In this document: piece after piece, positions 6,970 to 15,210 of the stretch
Numbering within the stretch: position 1 is the first letter of the stretch
Layout: each line of letters starts with the position of its first letter
Origin: Bacteroidales bacterium
GTDB lineage: Bacteria; Bacteroidota; Bacteroidia; Bacteroidales; UBA1402
Assembly: GCA_017464285.1 (NCBI GenBank)
Contig: JAFUDT010000004.1
Coordinates: 124,001 to 188,000, forward strand
Length of the DNA stretch: 64,000 bases
Reading direction: 5' to 3'
Position numbers and translations under genes: made by a program
Notes under the pieces: model-generated
Database searches by the model: none
Seen by the model: only the letters and a program-made list of their open reading frames with translations
What the model was told of the DNA's origin: nothing

Positions 6970-7845
6970 ATGGAAAAGAAAACGATATTGGTCACGGGAG
7001 CCAACGGTCAGCTGGGCAACGAACTCCGGCTGCTGGGGCCCCGATATCCCCAATTCAAGTTTGACTTCATTGACATACAGGAACTGGATCTCTGCCAGCC
7101 CCGGGCTGTGTCCGACTATTTTGAAACCCTGCGTCCGGACTATTTGATCAACTGTGCAGCCTACACGGCGGTCGATAAGGCCGAGAGCGATGTGGCACTG
7201 TGCTGGCGCGTGAACCGCGATGCCGTGGAGCATCTGGCCAAGTCGGCCTCGATCTGCGGCTGCCGCTGCCTGCATGTCTCCACTGATTATGTCTTCGACG
7301 GTAAGGGGCTGGGACGCCCTTATCTCGAAACCGATCCTACCGGCCCGGTGTCTGTCTATGGGCAGAGCAAACTCGCCGGCGAGGAGGCTTTGCTCAAGTA
7401 CTGTCCCGATGCAGTCATCCTGCGTACAGCCTGGCTGTATTCCCCCTTCGGGAACAATTTTGTCAAAACCATGCTGCGCCTGGGTAAGGCCGGTTCGGCC
7501 CTGCGTGTCGTCAACGATCAGCTGGGTACCCCCACTTATGCCGCCGATCTGGCAGTCGCCCTGATGACAGTCATCCTCTCGGCCGAGGAGGGGAAGTACG
7601 CTCCCGGCATCTATCACTTCACGGACGAAGGCAGTTGCACGTGGTACGAATTCACCCGGGAAATCCACTGTCAGGCCGGACTTTCGGTCCAAGTCACTCC
7701 GGTCACGACGGCAGAGTATCCGACGGCCGCTGTCCGACCCGCCTACAGCATTCTGGACAAGACCAAGATAAAAATGACCTATGGCCTGACCATCCCTGAT
7801 TGGAAAGACAGCCTGTCACAGTGTTTAAAACGCATTGATTATTAA
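6970..7845 (+). CDS. rfbD: dTDP-4-dehydrorhamnose reductase
   Basis: This 291-residue extended short-chain dehydrogenase is the last enzyme of dTDP-L-rhamnose synthesis, reducing dTDP-4-keto-L-rhamnose with NAD(P)H. The nucleotide-binding loop is GANGQLG at residues 10-16, and the catalytic pair is Tyr130-x3-Lys134 (YGQSK). The NCAAYTAVDKAE and STDYVFDG segments are signature stretches of RmlD. The product is needed for rhamnose in cell-surface glycans and fits the GT2 rhamnosyltransferase-like gene at 29670. The other rml genes are not in the window. The gene ends 10 bases before a GH105 enzyme. Confidence 0.93.
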   Translation: MEKKTILVTGANGQLGNELRLLGPRYPQFKFDFIDIQELDLCQPRAVSDYFETLRPDYLINCAAYTAVDKAESDVALCWRVNRDAVEHLAKSASICGCRCLHVSTDYVFDGKGLGRPYLETDPTGPVSVYGQSKLAGEEALLKYCPDAVILRTAWLYSPFGNNFVKTMLRLGKAGSALRVVNDQLGTPTYAADLAVALMTVILSAEEGKYAPGIYHFTDEGSCTWYEFTREIHCQAGLSVQVTPVTTAEYPTAAVRPAYSILDKTKIKMTYGLTIPDWKDSLSQCLKRIDY

Positions 7846-7855
7846 ACTGATAGAA

Positions 7856-9076
7856 ATGAAAAAGATACTGTTGTTCGCCGCAGTCGTTTTGACGATGGCC
7901 TCTTGCCGGCCCAAACAGGCCCCCTTGTGGAACCGCCCCGGCCAGCCTCTCTCGGTTTGGATGGCTCAAAGCGAGTTACAGCGCCATCCCAATGCCAACA
8001 CGCTGGACAATATGCAGGGCCGCTACAAGTGGAACTATACTTCCAGCATCGAGCTACTGTCCTTCCTGGACCTCCATCGCGCCACCGGCGACAGCACCTA
8101 CCGGGACTATGTACAGCAGTTTGTCGATTCCATGATCAGCCCCGGTGGAGAGATCAGGACCTACAAACTTTCCAACTTCAACCTGGACCATGTATGTCCC
8201 GGACGTTTGCTTTTCGATTTCTGGGAAAAGACCGGAGCGGAGAAATACCGTACGGCCATGAACACCCTTTTTGAGCAGCTGCAGCAACAGCCGCGCACCA
8301 GCGACGGCGGGTTCTGGCATAAGCAGGTTTATCCTTGGCAGATGTGGCTCGACGGCCTCTACATGGGGGAGCCTTTTTATGCCCGCTATGTCTCCACGTT
8401 CGTCCCCGACGAACAGCGTCAGGCCTATTATGACGATATTGTCCACCAGATAACGACGGTGGCCGGACATACCTTCGACCCGGCAACCCGGCTCTACCGC
8501 CATGGCTGGGACGAGAGCCGTGAAATGTTCTGGGCCGATTCTCTCACCGGCCAGTCGGCTCATTGCTGGGGTCGCGGCCTGGGCTGGTATGTCATGTCTC
8601 TGTGCGATGTGCTTGACTATCTGCCCCAGGGCGCCGGCCGTGACTCGGTGGCCGACATCCTGCGCAATATCCTCTACGTGTTGCCCGACTATGCCGACCA
8701 TGGCACGAAAATGTGGTACCAGGTGCTGGACTGCCCGGGCCGTAAGGGTAACTATCTGGAATCGACCGGTTCGATCATGTTTGTCTATGCTCTTCTGAAA
8801 TGTGTCAGGACAGGCATCCTGTCCGAGAAATACACCTTTCTGGCCAAGGACTGGTACCGGAGCTTTGTCAGGTGCTTTGTACAGGAGAATCCCGACGGGA
8901 CCATCTCTATCACAGACTGTTGTGCCGGGGCCGGGCTGGGCGGACCGGCTCTTCGCAGCGGCAAGTTCGACTATTATGTCAGCCAGACGCAGATCATTGA
9001 CAACGACTGCAAGGCGGTCGGCCCCTTTATCTGGGCATCGATGATGTACGAAGACCTGCTGCACGAAGGAAAATAA
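7856..9076 (+). CDS. GH105-type unsaturated (rhamno)galacturonyl hydrolase, lipoprotein
   Basis: This is a 406-residue protein from the ATG at 7856, chosen because it opens a lipoprotein signal (MKKILLFAAVVLTMASC, lipid-attached Cys17). The body is an (alpha/alpha)6 barrel of the GH88/GH105 group: WLDGLYMGEPFYARY places the likely catalytic Asp at 166, and MWYQVLDCPGRKGNYLESTGS is the conserved GH105 stretch near the C-terminal third. These enzymes hydrate the 4,5-double bond of unsaturated uronides released by pectate or rhamnogalacturonan lyases. A lipid anchor puts it in the periplasm or at the surface. It follows rmlD by 10 bases, so co-transcription is likely, though the functional link is loose. 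A pectate lyase lies at 54919. Confidence 0.85.
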   Translation: MKKILLFAAVVLTMASCRPKQAPLWNRPGQPLSVWMAQSELQRHPNANTLDNMQGRYKWNYTSSIELLSFLDLHRATGDSTYRDYVQQFVDSMISPGGEIRTYKLSNFNLDHVCPGRLLFDFWEKTGAEKYRTAMNTLFEQLQQQPRTSDGGFWHKQVYPWQMWLDGLYMGEPFYARYVSTFVPDEQRQAYYDDIVHQITTVAGHTFDPATRLYRHGWDESREMFWADSLTGQSAHCWGRGLGWYVMSLCDVLDYLPQGAGRDSVADILRNILYVLPDYADHGTKMWYQVLDCPGRKGNYLESTGSIMFVYALLKCVRTGILSEKYTFLAKDWYRSFVRCFVQENPDGTISITDCCAGAGLGGPALRSGKFDYYVSQTQIIDNDCKAVGPFIWASMMYEDLLHEGK

Positions 9077-9079
9077 ATT

Positions 9080-9109
9080 TTGGAGTAACCTCTCTATATG
9101 CTATATTTG
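9080..9109 (+). promoter_or_regulatory. Promoter of malate dehydrogenase
   Basis: TTG (9080-9082), 19 bases, TATATTTG (9102-9109): an exact Bacteroidales sigma-ABfr-type promoter. Transcription should start near 9116, about 45 bases before the mdh start codon. Confidence 0.8.
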
Positions 9110-9160
9110 CTACCCGAATTAGGGAAATAGGAATTGTCTAATAATCAAACAATAAGCATT

Positions 9161-10096
9161 ATGTCAAAAGTAACAGTGATTGGAGTCGGCAATGTCGGTG
9201 CAACGGCAGCTGACGTGATAGCCCGTAATGAAGTGGCCGACGAGGTCGTTCTGCTTGATATCAAAGAAGGTATTCCCGAAGGTAAGGCTCTGGATATGAA
9301 GCAGGCTTCCTGCATGCTGAGCATGGATACCAAGATAGTCGGAACGACCAATGACTACGCCAGGACGGCTGGTTCGGACGTCGTGGTGATCACTTCCGGC
9401 ATCCCGCGCAAACCCGGCATGACCCGTGAAGAACTCATCGGGGTGAACGCCGGTATCGTCAAGAGTGTAGTTACCAGCGTACTGAAGTATTCTCCCGAGG
9501 CTATACTGGTGGTCATCAGCAACCCGATGGATACGATGACCTACCTGACGGTCAAATCCACCGGCCTGCCCAAACACCGTGTCATCGGCATGGGTGGAGC
9601 TTTGGACAGCTCCCGTTTCAAGACTTATCTGTCCATGGCCCTGGGCGATGTCAACCTGAACGATATCGAAGCCACCGTTATCGGCGGTCACGGCGATACG
9701 ACCATGATTCCTCTGACCCGTTTTGCCACCTACAAGGGTGTTCCCGTCAGCCAGCTGCTGAGCCGCGAACAGCTTGACAAGGTTGTCGCCGACACCATGG
9801 TGGGCGGTGCCACCCTGACCAAAATGCTGGGCACCTCGGCCTGGTATGCTCCCGGTGCCGCTGCTGCCTATGTGGTTGAAAGCATCCTGCACGACCAGAA
9901 GCGTGTCATTCCTTGCTGTGTCTATCTCGAGGGTGAATACGGCCAGAAGGATATCTGTATCGGCGTACCGGTGCGTATCGGCCGCCAGGGTTGGGAAGAA
10001 GTCATCGACTTCAAGTTGAACGATGAGGAAAAGGCACTGTTCGAGAAGAGCGCTGCCGCCGTTCGCAAGACCAACGAAGTGCTGGCCACCCTCTGA
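9161..10096 (+). CDS. mdh: Malate dehydrogenase, LDH-like type
   Basis: This 311-residue protein interconverts malate and oxaloacetate with NAD. I chose the ATG at 9161 (MSKVTVIGVGNVGATAADV), which puts the GxGxxG loop eight residues in, as in the family; the frame opens further upstream without similarity. The loop RKPGMTREEL carries the substrate-selecting arginines, ISNPMDTMTY the NAD site, and VIGGHGDTTMIPL the catalytic histidine. In Bacteroidales the enzyme runs in the reductive direction on the way to fumarate and succinate. It has its own strong promoter and no tightly linked neighbours. Confidence 0.96.
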   Translation: MSKVTVIGVGNVGATAADVIARNEVADEVVLLDIKEGIPEGKALDMKQASCMLSMDTKIVGTTNDYARTAGSDVVVITSGIPRKPGMTREELIGVNAGIVKSVVTSVLKYSPEAILVVISNPMDTMTYLTVKSTGLPKHRVIGMGGALDSSRFKTYLSMALGDVNLNDIEATVIGGHGDTTMIPLTRFATYKGVPVSQLLSREQLDKVVADTMVGGATLTKMLGTSAWYAPGAAAAYVVESILHDQKRVIPCCVYLEGEYGQKDICIGVPVRIGRQGWEEVIDFKLNDEEKALFEKSAAAVRKTNEVLATL

Positions 10097-10164
10097 TATT
10101 AGTGAACCCTCCAAAGCGGGCTCTTCGATCCTGTCGGGGAGAAGGGCCTGCCTTTATTTTTGTC

Positions 10165-10689
10165 ATGAGAATCAGACTTATTCTTGCCAGCCTGCTGATG
10201 GCGGCCTCCGTAACTGTCCAGGCCCAGAATATCTTCTTCGTCGAGGAAGAATTTGGAGAAACGCCTTCTACGGACAATACTTTTGTCAGCAATCTGCTCA
10301 TGGTCGAGCAGGGCAAGGGCCTTGTCCGCATCCGGCAGGACGAACGTCTGCTCCGCCGGCTGGGCAATCCCGGGGTGAACGTTCCGGACAATGTACTGGT
10401 GACAGGCGATCAGACCTACCTGCAGTTGACGGGCTACCGTATCCAGATTTTTTCGGGCAACAATCATGCGGCTTCCAAGGCGGAGGCTTTCCAGAAGGAA
10501 GGAGCTGTCAAGGCTGCCGTACCCGAACTGACCACCTACGTCCGTTATTCTGCTCCCTTCTGGCGGCTGCGTGTGGGCGACTTCCTCACCTACGAGGAGG
10601 CCTACGAGATGCTGCTGTATTTCCGTAAAAACTTTGCCTACGGACGGGAAATGTCCATTGTCCGTGAAAAAATCAATGTGGCCTTATGA
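10165..10689 (+). CDS. SPOR-domain envelope protein
   Basis: This 174-residue protein from the ATG at 10165 ([21 protein letters not shown]) has a signal peptide cut after Ala-Gln. The C-terminal half (about residues 90-170) is a SPOR domain, recognisable by [11 protein letters not shown] at its start and [19 protein letters not shown] at its end. SPOR domains bind denuded peptidoglycan at division sites. The N-terminal 90 residues match nothing I know. It overlaps the folE start by four bases (ATGA), so the two are translated together, an arrangement without an obvious functional reason. Confidence 0.88.
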   Translation: MRIRLILASLLMAASVTVQAQNIFFVEEEFGETPSTDNTFVSNLLMVEQGKGLVRIRQDERLLRRLGNPGVNVPDNVLVTGDQTYLQLTGYRIQIFSGNNHAASKAEAFQKEGAVKAAVPELTTYVRYSAPFWRLRVGDFLTYEEAYEMLLYFRKNFAYGREMSIVREKINVAL

Positions 10690-11282
10690 TTGACAAACGA
10701 CTGATACTTGACACTGAGAGCAATGAGACTCAGGAGCTGCTCTCCGGGCATTATCGGGAAATCCTCTCCTTGCTGGGCGAAAATCCCGACAGGGAAGGTC
10801 TGGCGAAGACTCCCTACCGGGTAGCCAAGGCCATGCAGTTCCTGACCTACGGTTACCGGATGGACCCTGAGGCCGTGTTGCGCTCGGCAATGTTTCATGA
10901 GGAGTACCGCCAGATGGTCATTGTCAAGGACATCGATTTCTATTCCATGTGCGAGCATCACATGCTGCCTTTCTATGGCAAGGCTCACGTGGCCTATATC
11001 CCCGACCGGCACATCACCGGCCTGAGCAAGATTGCCCGGGTGGTGGATATCTTTGCCAAGCGTCTGCAAATCCAGGAACGTATGACCACCCAGATCAAGG
11101 AGTGCATTCAAAATACACTGAATCCCTTGGGTGTGATGGTGGTTATCGAGGCACAGCATCTGTGCATGCAGATGCGCGGTGTGGAAAAGCAGAACTCTGT
11201 CACGGTGACCTCCGACTTTACGGGAGCCTTCAACCAGGCCAAGACCCGGGAGGAATTCATGAATCTGCTGCATAAGCACTAA
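10686..11282 (+). CDS. folE: GTP cyclohydrolase I
   Basis: This 198-residue protein converts GTP to 7,8-dihydroneopterin triphosphate, the entry to tetrahydrofolate and, in QueC-containing bacteria, to queuosine (a queC is at 54123). The zinc ligands are Cys89 and His92 in the [14 protein letters not shown] motif and Cys160 in LCMQMRG. The length is normal for the bacterial enzyme. The start codon overlaps the stop of the SPOR protein. Tetrahydrofolate is also the methyl acceptor predicted for the locus at 1-5979. Confidence 0.97.
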   Translation: MIDKRLILDTESNETQELLSGHYREILSLLGENPDREGLAKTPYRVAKAMQFLTYGYRMDPEAVLRSAMFHEEYRQMVIVKDIDFYSMCEHHMLPFYGKAHVAYIPDRHITGLSKIARVVDIFAKRLQIQERMTTQIKECIQNTLNPLGVMVVIEAQHLCMQMRGVEKQNSVTVTSDFTGAFNQAKTREEFMNLLHKH

Positions 11283-11293
11283 GCCCCCGGTAT

Positions 11294-12256
11294 ATGAACA
11301 TCTGTGTCCTGGACGGATATGCTGCCAATCCCGGCGACCTGTCATGGCAGGCTTTCGATGCCTTGGGAACGCTTAAGGTCTATGACCGGACTGCTCCCGG
11401 GGAAATCGTCTCACGGCTGGCAGACACGGAAATAGCCTTGACCAACAAGGTGGTGATATCAGCCCGGACAATGGATGCCCTCCCCAAATTGAAATACATC
11501 GGTGTACTGGCCACCGGCTACAACGTCGTGGATGTGGCAGCCGCCCGGGCCAGGGGTGTCGTTGTCACGAATATTCCGGCCTACAGCACCGATTCCGTGG
11601 CTCAGCTGGTGTTTGCTTTCCTTTTGAATATCTGCCAGCAGGTGCAGCTGCATTCCGACCTGGTGCATCAGGGCCGTTGGGTGAGCAGTCCCGATTTTTC
11701 CTTTACGGCGGCCCCGCTCGTCGAGCTTGCCGGCAAGACAATGGGCCTCGTCGGCTTGGGCAACATCGGACAGGCCGTTGCCAGGATAGCCCTGGCATTC
11801 GGCATGAAGGTGCTGGCTTTAACCTCGAAGACTGCCGTACAGTTGGCGGCAGCCGGTTTGTCAGAACTGCAGGCAGTCGATGCTCACAGTCTGTTTTCCC
11901 AAAGCGACGTGTTGAGTCTGCATTGTCCCCTGACAGAAGAGACCCGCAGCCTGGTCAATGCCCGGACGCTGTCCTGGATGAAACCGACGGCCATACTGAT
12001 CAATACAGGTCGGGGCGGACTGATAGACGAGGCGGCTTTGGCAGCCGCTTTGGCCGATAACCGTCTGGCGGCAGCCGGTTTGGATGTCCTCTCGACCGAG
12101 CCGCCCCGGGCCGACAATCCCTTGCTTACGGCCCCACATTGTTATATCACCCCTCACTTGGCCTGGGCCAGCGTGGAGGCTCGCCGGCGTCTGATACAAA
12201 TAGCCGCTGACAACGTTCTGGCTTTTCTAAGCGGAAAGCCAGTCAATCTTTGCTAA
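11294..12256 (+). CDS. D-isomer-specific 2-hydroxyacid dehydrogenase (glycerate/hydroxypyruvate type)
   Basis: This 320-residue NAD-dependent dehydrogenase has the two-domain formate/glycerate dehydrogenase fold. The Rossmann loop is GLVGLGNIGQAVA, the arginine motif is NTGRGGLIDEAAL, and the glutamate-histidine region is LSTEPPRADNPL...ITPHLAWAS. The pattern is closest to hydroxypyruvate reductase HprA. Substrate specificity within this family is hard to read, so I give no symbol. It begins 11 bases after folE and probably belongs to the same transcript. Confidence 0.85.
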   Translation: MNICVLDGYAANPGDLSWQAFDALGTLKVYDRTAPGEIVSRLADTEIALTNKVVISARTMDALPKLKYIGVLATGYNVVDVAAARARGVVVTNIPAYSTDSVAQLVFAFLLNICQQVQLHSDLVHQGRWVSSPDFSFTAAPLVELAGKTMGLVGLGNIGQAVARIALAFGMKVLALTSKTAVQLAAAGLSELQAVDAHSLFSQSDVLSLHCPLTEETRSLVNARTLSWMKPTAILINTGRGGLIDEAALAAALADNRLAAAGLDVLSTEPPRADNPLLTAPHCYITPHLAWASVEARRRLIQIAADNVLAFLSGKPVNLC

Positions 12257-12286
12257 TACAATCACTAATTATCTATCTCGAAACAC

Positions 12287-13315
12287 ATGAAACATTCGTT
12301 TTTACCCATGCTGGCCCTGACCCTGCTGTTGGTTTCCTGCCAGCCTAAGTCCGGATTCAGCTATCGCATAGACGGAGTCTTGCCCGATTCTTCACTCAAC
12401 GGTCAGAAAGTCTATCTGATGAGTGTCGGCAACCAGCCGATCGATTCCACGACCATCAACCAGAACCGTTATACCATCAAGGGACGGAGTGACAGCTCTG
12501 TCATCTGCCAGATCAACGCCGGCAATCAGAGGCTGTATACCCTGCTTATCCTCGAAAAAGGCCGGATCAGCATCGCCCAGAATGCCAATGTGGCTACAGG
12601 TACGCCGATGAATGATTCCATCGCCGCCTTTGTGTCATGTCTGGAAAAGATTTCAGATGAATCCAAGAGCTTGGAGGAATGGAATACCCGTTCGAGAGAC
12701 TTCTCGCTTGCCTCGCTCGAAAACAATGAAACCAGGGAAGTGAAGACTTTCATCGCCCTGTTCTACCTGGCCAACGTCGGTCCGTCCATCGAAAACTACG
12801 ACCGTATCATGTCGGTCTTGCCGGAAGACATCAAACAGTATCCGCTGATTGCCCAGATGGATGAGGAATACGATGCTTTGCGCAGAACGGCGGCCGGACA
12901 GATGTTTACCGACTTCACCATCCCGGGCGGCAACCTGGACGGCAGTGATGCCCGTCTGTCGGACTATGTCGGCAAGGGGAAATACATTCTGGTCGATTTC
13001 TGGGCCAGCTGGTGCGGGCCTTGCCGTCGTGAGATACCGGTCATTGCCGAGGTGTATCGCCAGTATCACGGCAAGAACTTCGATATTCTGGGAGTGGCCG
13101 TATGGGACGAGCGTCAGGCCAGTCTCGATGCTGCCAAGGAACTGGGCATAGTCTGGAATCAGATTGTCGACGCACAGCAGATTCCGACTACACTGTACGG
13201 TATCAAGGGAATTCCTCACATCATCCTCTTTGCTCCTGACGGCACCATTGTCGAGCGTGACCTGCGCGGCAACCATCTGAAAGAAGTCGTAGCCGCCTGC
13301 GTGGGCAAAAAATGA
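12287..13315 (+). CDS. TlpA/ResA-like thiol-disulfide oxidoreductase lipoprotein with DUF4369-type N-terminus
   Basis: This is a 342-residue lipoprotein ([18 protein letters not shown], lipid Cys18). The N-terminal half, rich in beta strands ([19 protein letters not shown]), is of the DUF4369 type often fused to thioredoxins in Bacteroidota. The C-terminal half is a TlpA-like thioredoxin domain with the active site Cys243-Gly-Pro-Cys246 in [11 protein letters not shown] and a cis-proline in the [10 protein letters not shown] segment. It probably reduces or isomerises disulfides in the periplasm. The stop overlaps the ogt start (ATGA). Confidence 0.92.
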   Translation: MKHSFLPMLALTLLLVSCQPKSGFSYRIDGVLPDSSLNGQKVYLMSVGNQPIDSTTINQNRYTIKGRSDSSVICQINAGNQRLYTLLILEKGRISIAQNANVATGTPMNDSIAAFVSCLEKISDESKSLEEWNTRSRDFSLASLENNETREVKTFIALFYLANVGPSIENYDRIMSVLPEDIKQYPLIAQMDEEYDALRRTAAGQMFTDFTIPGGNLDGSDARLSDYVGKGKYILVDFWASWCGPCRREIPVIAEVYRQYHGKNFDILGVAVWDERQASLDAAKELGIVWNQIVDAQQIPTTLYGIKGIPHIILFAPDGTIVERDLRGNHLKEVVAACVGKK

Positions 13316-13818
13316 CAGTATTTTATCGGCATTACGATTCGCCCTTGGGCAAGGTCTTTCTCGCCAGTGACGGCGAGGCTCTGACTGGACTTTGGTTCGA
13401 AGGCCGGCGTCATTTCACCTTGCTACCGGAAAAACGAGGCGAAGAAACTATTCTACCAGTCCTGGAGGAAACTTGCCGCTGGCTCGATACCTATTTCAAC
13501 GGCCAGGTTCCGGATTTTACACCCGCCTTACGCTTGCAGGGCTCCCCTTTTCGTCGGGCGGTCTGGCAGCTGTTGCTCGATATTCCCTATGGACAGACCG
13601 TTTCCTATGGCCGGCTGGCTGCCCGGGTGGCCCGGATTTTGGGATGTGGCCGCATGTCTGCCCAGGCTGTCGGCGGAGCTGTCGGTCACAATCCTGTATC
13701 GCTGATAGTTCCCTGTCACCGGGTTATCGGGACCGACGGCAGCCTGGTGGGCTATGCCGGTGGTCTGGAACTTAAAGCCCGTCTGCTGTCATTGGAACAA
13801 AAAACCATAGTCGGATGA
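13312..13818 (+). CDS. ogt: Methylated-DNA--protein-cysteine methyltransferase
   Basis: This 168-residue protein repairs O6-alkylguanine by moving the alkyl group to its own cysteine. The acceptor is Cys135 in the [11 protein letters not shown] motif. The [24 protein letters not shown] segment holds the helix-turn-helix and its arginine finger follows. A small insertion is seen before the asparagine hinge ([24 protein letters not shown]). The start overlaps the preceding gene by four bases. Confidence 0.95.
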   Translation: MTVFYRHYDSPLGKVFLASDGEALTGLWFEGRRHFTLLPEKRGEETILPVLEETCRWLDTYFNGQVPDFTPALRLQGSPFRRAVWQLLLDIPYGQTVSYGRLAARVARILGCGRMSAQAVGGAVGHNPVSLIVPCHRVIGTDGSLVGYAGGLELKARLLSLEQKTIVG

Positions 13819-13832
13819 GTCGGCGCTGACTA

Positions 13833-13862
13833 TTGTTGTTGCCTCGACTTGTCATAACTTTG
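13833..13862 (+). promoter_or_regulatory. Promoter of the MATE gene, very close to the start codon
   Basis: TTG (13833-13835), 19 bases, TAACTTTG (13855-13862), an exact match to the Bacteroidales consensus. The start codon is at 13870, only seven bases after the -7 box, so the transcript would be leaderless or nearly so. Confidence 0.7.
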
Positions 13863-13869
13863 CGTCCTG

Positions 13870-15210
13870 ATGAGGAACGGCCCTATTCAACTGTCCGACC
13901 ATTTTTCCTACCGTAGGCTGTTACGCTTCACGCTACCTACCATCGGGATGATGGTTTTCACCTCGCTCTATGGCTTGGTGGACGGCTTTTTTGTTTCCAA
14001 CTATGCCGGTAAGACGGCTTTTGCTGCCGTTAATTTCGCCTGGCCCTTCCTGGGCATGTTGGGGGTGGTGGGTTTCATGTTCGGCAGTGGCGGCAATGCC
14101 ATTGTCTCCCGCCTGCTGGGCCAGCGACATCCTGAAAAGGCCCGGGAGGTGTTCTCGATGCTGGTCTGGCTGGCCTTGGGTATCGGTGTGGTAATGGCTC
14201 TGCCGGGCTGGTTTTTCCTTCGTCCGATTATGCTGTGGTTGGGCGCCTCCGAGGAAATACTGCCTCAATGTGTCCTTTACGGGAGAATCATCCTGCTGGC
14301 CCTTCCCGCCACTCTGCTCCAATACGAATTCCAGACCTTCCTGTCCACCGCTGAAAAACCTCAGCTGGGATTTCAGTTCACCTTTGCCGCCGGGATGACC
14401 AACATGTTACTCGATGCCCTGTTCATCGGAATCTTCAAGTGGGGCGTGGCCGGGGCTGCCCTGGCTACGGCCCTGGGGCAATGTGTGGGCGGTATCGGCC
14501 CTCTCCTCTATTTTTGGCGGCCTAACACGAGCCTGCTGCGTCTGACTCGTTTTCTCTTTGATGGAAAGGCGCTGCTCGAGACCTGCATCAACGGCTCTTC
14601 GGAACTGCTTTCAAGCATTTCCATGTCGGTCATATCCATGCTCTACAATTTCCAGCTGATGCGTTATATCGGCGAAAACGGCGTGGCGGCCTACGGCACC
14701 CTGATGTACGTGTGTTTTATTTTCGTCGCCTGGTTTGTCGGTTACTGTGTGGGTGTCTCCCCCCTGATAGGCTATCATTATGGAGCGGAAAACCGCGTCG
14801 AGCTGAAAAGCCTGTTCAGGAAAAGCCTGCTGCTCATATCTCTGTTCTCTGTCCTGATGACAGCCTTTGCCGAACTTTCAGCCGGTGTGCTCAGTGATTT
14901 GTACGTAGGCTATGACCCGCAGCTCAGGGCTCTTACGTTGAGAGCATTCCGGGTGTGCAGCCTTTCTTTTCTTATCAGCGGGTTCAATATATTCGGCTCC
15001 TCTCTGTTCACGGCGCTGGGCAATGGCCCGGTGTCGGCGGCCATCTCCTTCTTCCGTACCTTGGTCTGTGAAGTCGCAGCAGTGCTGATCCTACCCCTTC
15101 TGTTGGGCATCGAGGGAATCTGGCTTTCTGTTCTGGTTGCCGAGGCTGTCGCCTTGCTGCTGACGCTCTTTTTCGTCGTCCTCTACCGTAACCGCTACGG
15201 GTATTGCTAG
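13870..15210 (+). CDS. MATE-family multidrug/metabolite exporter
   Basis: This 446-residue membrane protein has about 12 hydrophobic segments in two related halves. The first half carries MMVFTSLYGLVDGFFVSNYAG and FMFGSGGNAIVSRLLGQ, the second FVAWFVGYCVGVSPLIGYHYGA, as in the DinF/NorM superfamily (MepA-like). It would export cationic compounds in exchange for Na+ or H+. The gene is expressed from its own promoter with almost no leader. Its last four bases overlap the convergent HD-domain gene. Confidence 0.9.
   Translation: MRNGPIQLSDHFSYRRLLRFTLPTIGMMVFTSLYGLVDGFFVSNYAGKTAFAAVNFAWPFLGMLGVVGFMFGSGGNAIVSRLLGQRHPEKAREVFSMLVWLALGIGVVMALPGWFFLRPIMLWLGASEEILPQCVLYGRIILLALPATLLQYEFQTFLSTAEKPQLGFQFTFAAGMTNMLLDALFIGIFKWGVAGAALATALGQCVGGIGPLLYFWRPNTSLLRLTRFLFDGKALLETCINGSSELLSSISMSVISMLYNFQLMRYIGENGVAAYGTLMYVCFIFVAWFVGYCVGVSPLIGYHYGAENRVELKSLFRKSLLLISLFSVLMTAFAELSAGVLSDLYVGYDPQLRALTLRAFRVCSLSFLISGFNIFGSSLFTALGNGPVSAAISFFRTLVCEVAAVLILPLLLGIEGIWLSVLVAEAVALLLTLFFVVLYRNRYGYC

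Noticed and set aside
6864-7004. N-terminal extension of the MBL-fold hydrolase
   Set aside because: The extra 47 codons run through the hairpin and C-run and overlap the rmlD start; the family starts at the MKIFTIESG methionine.
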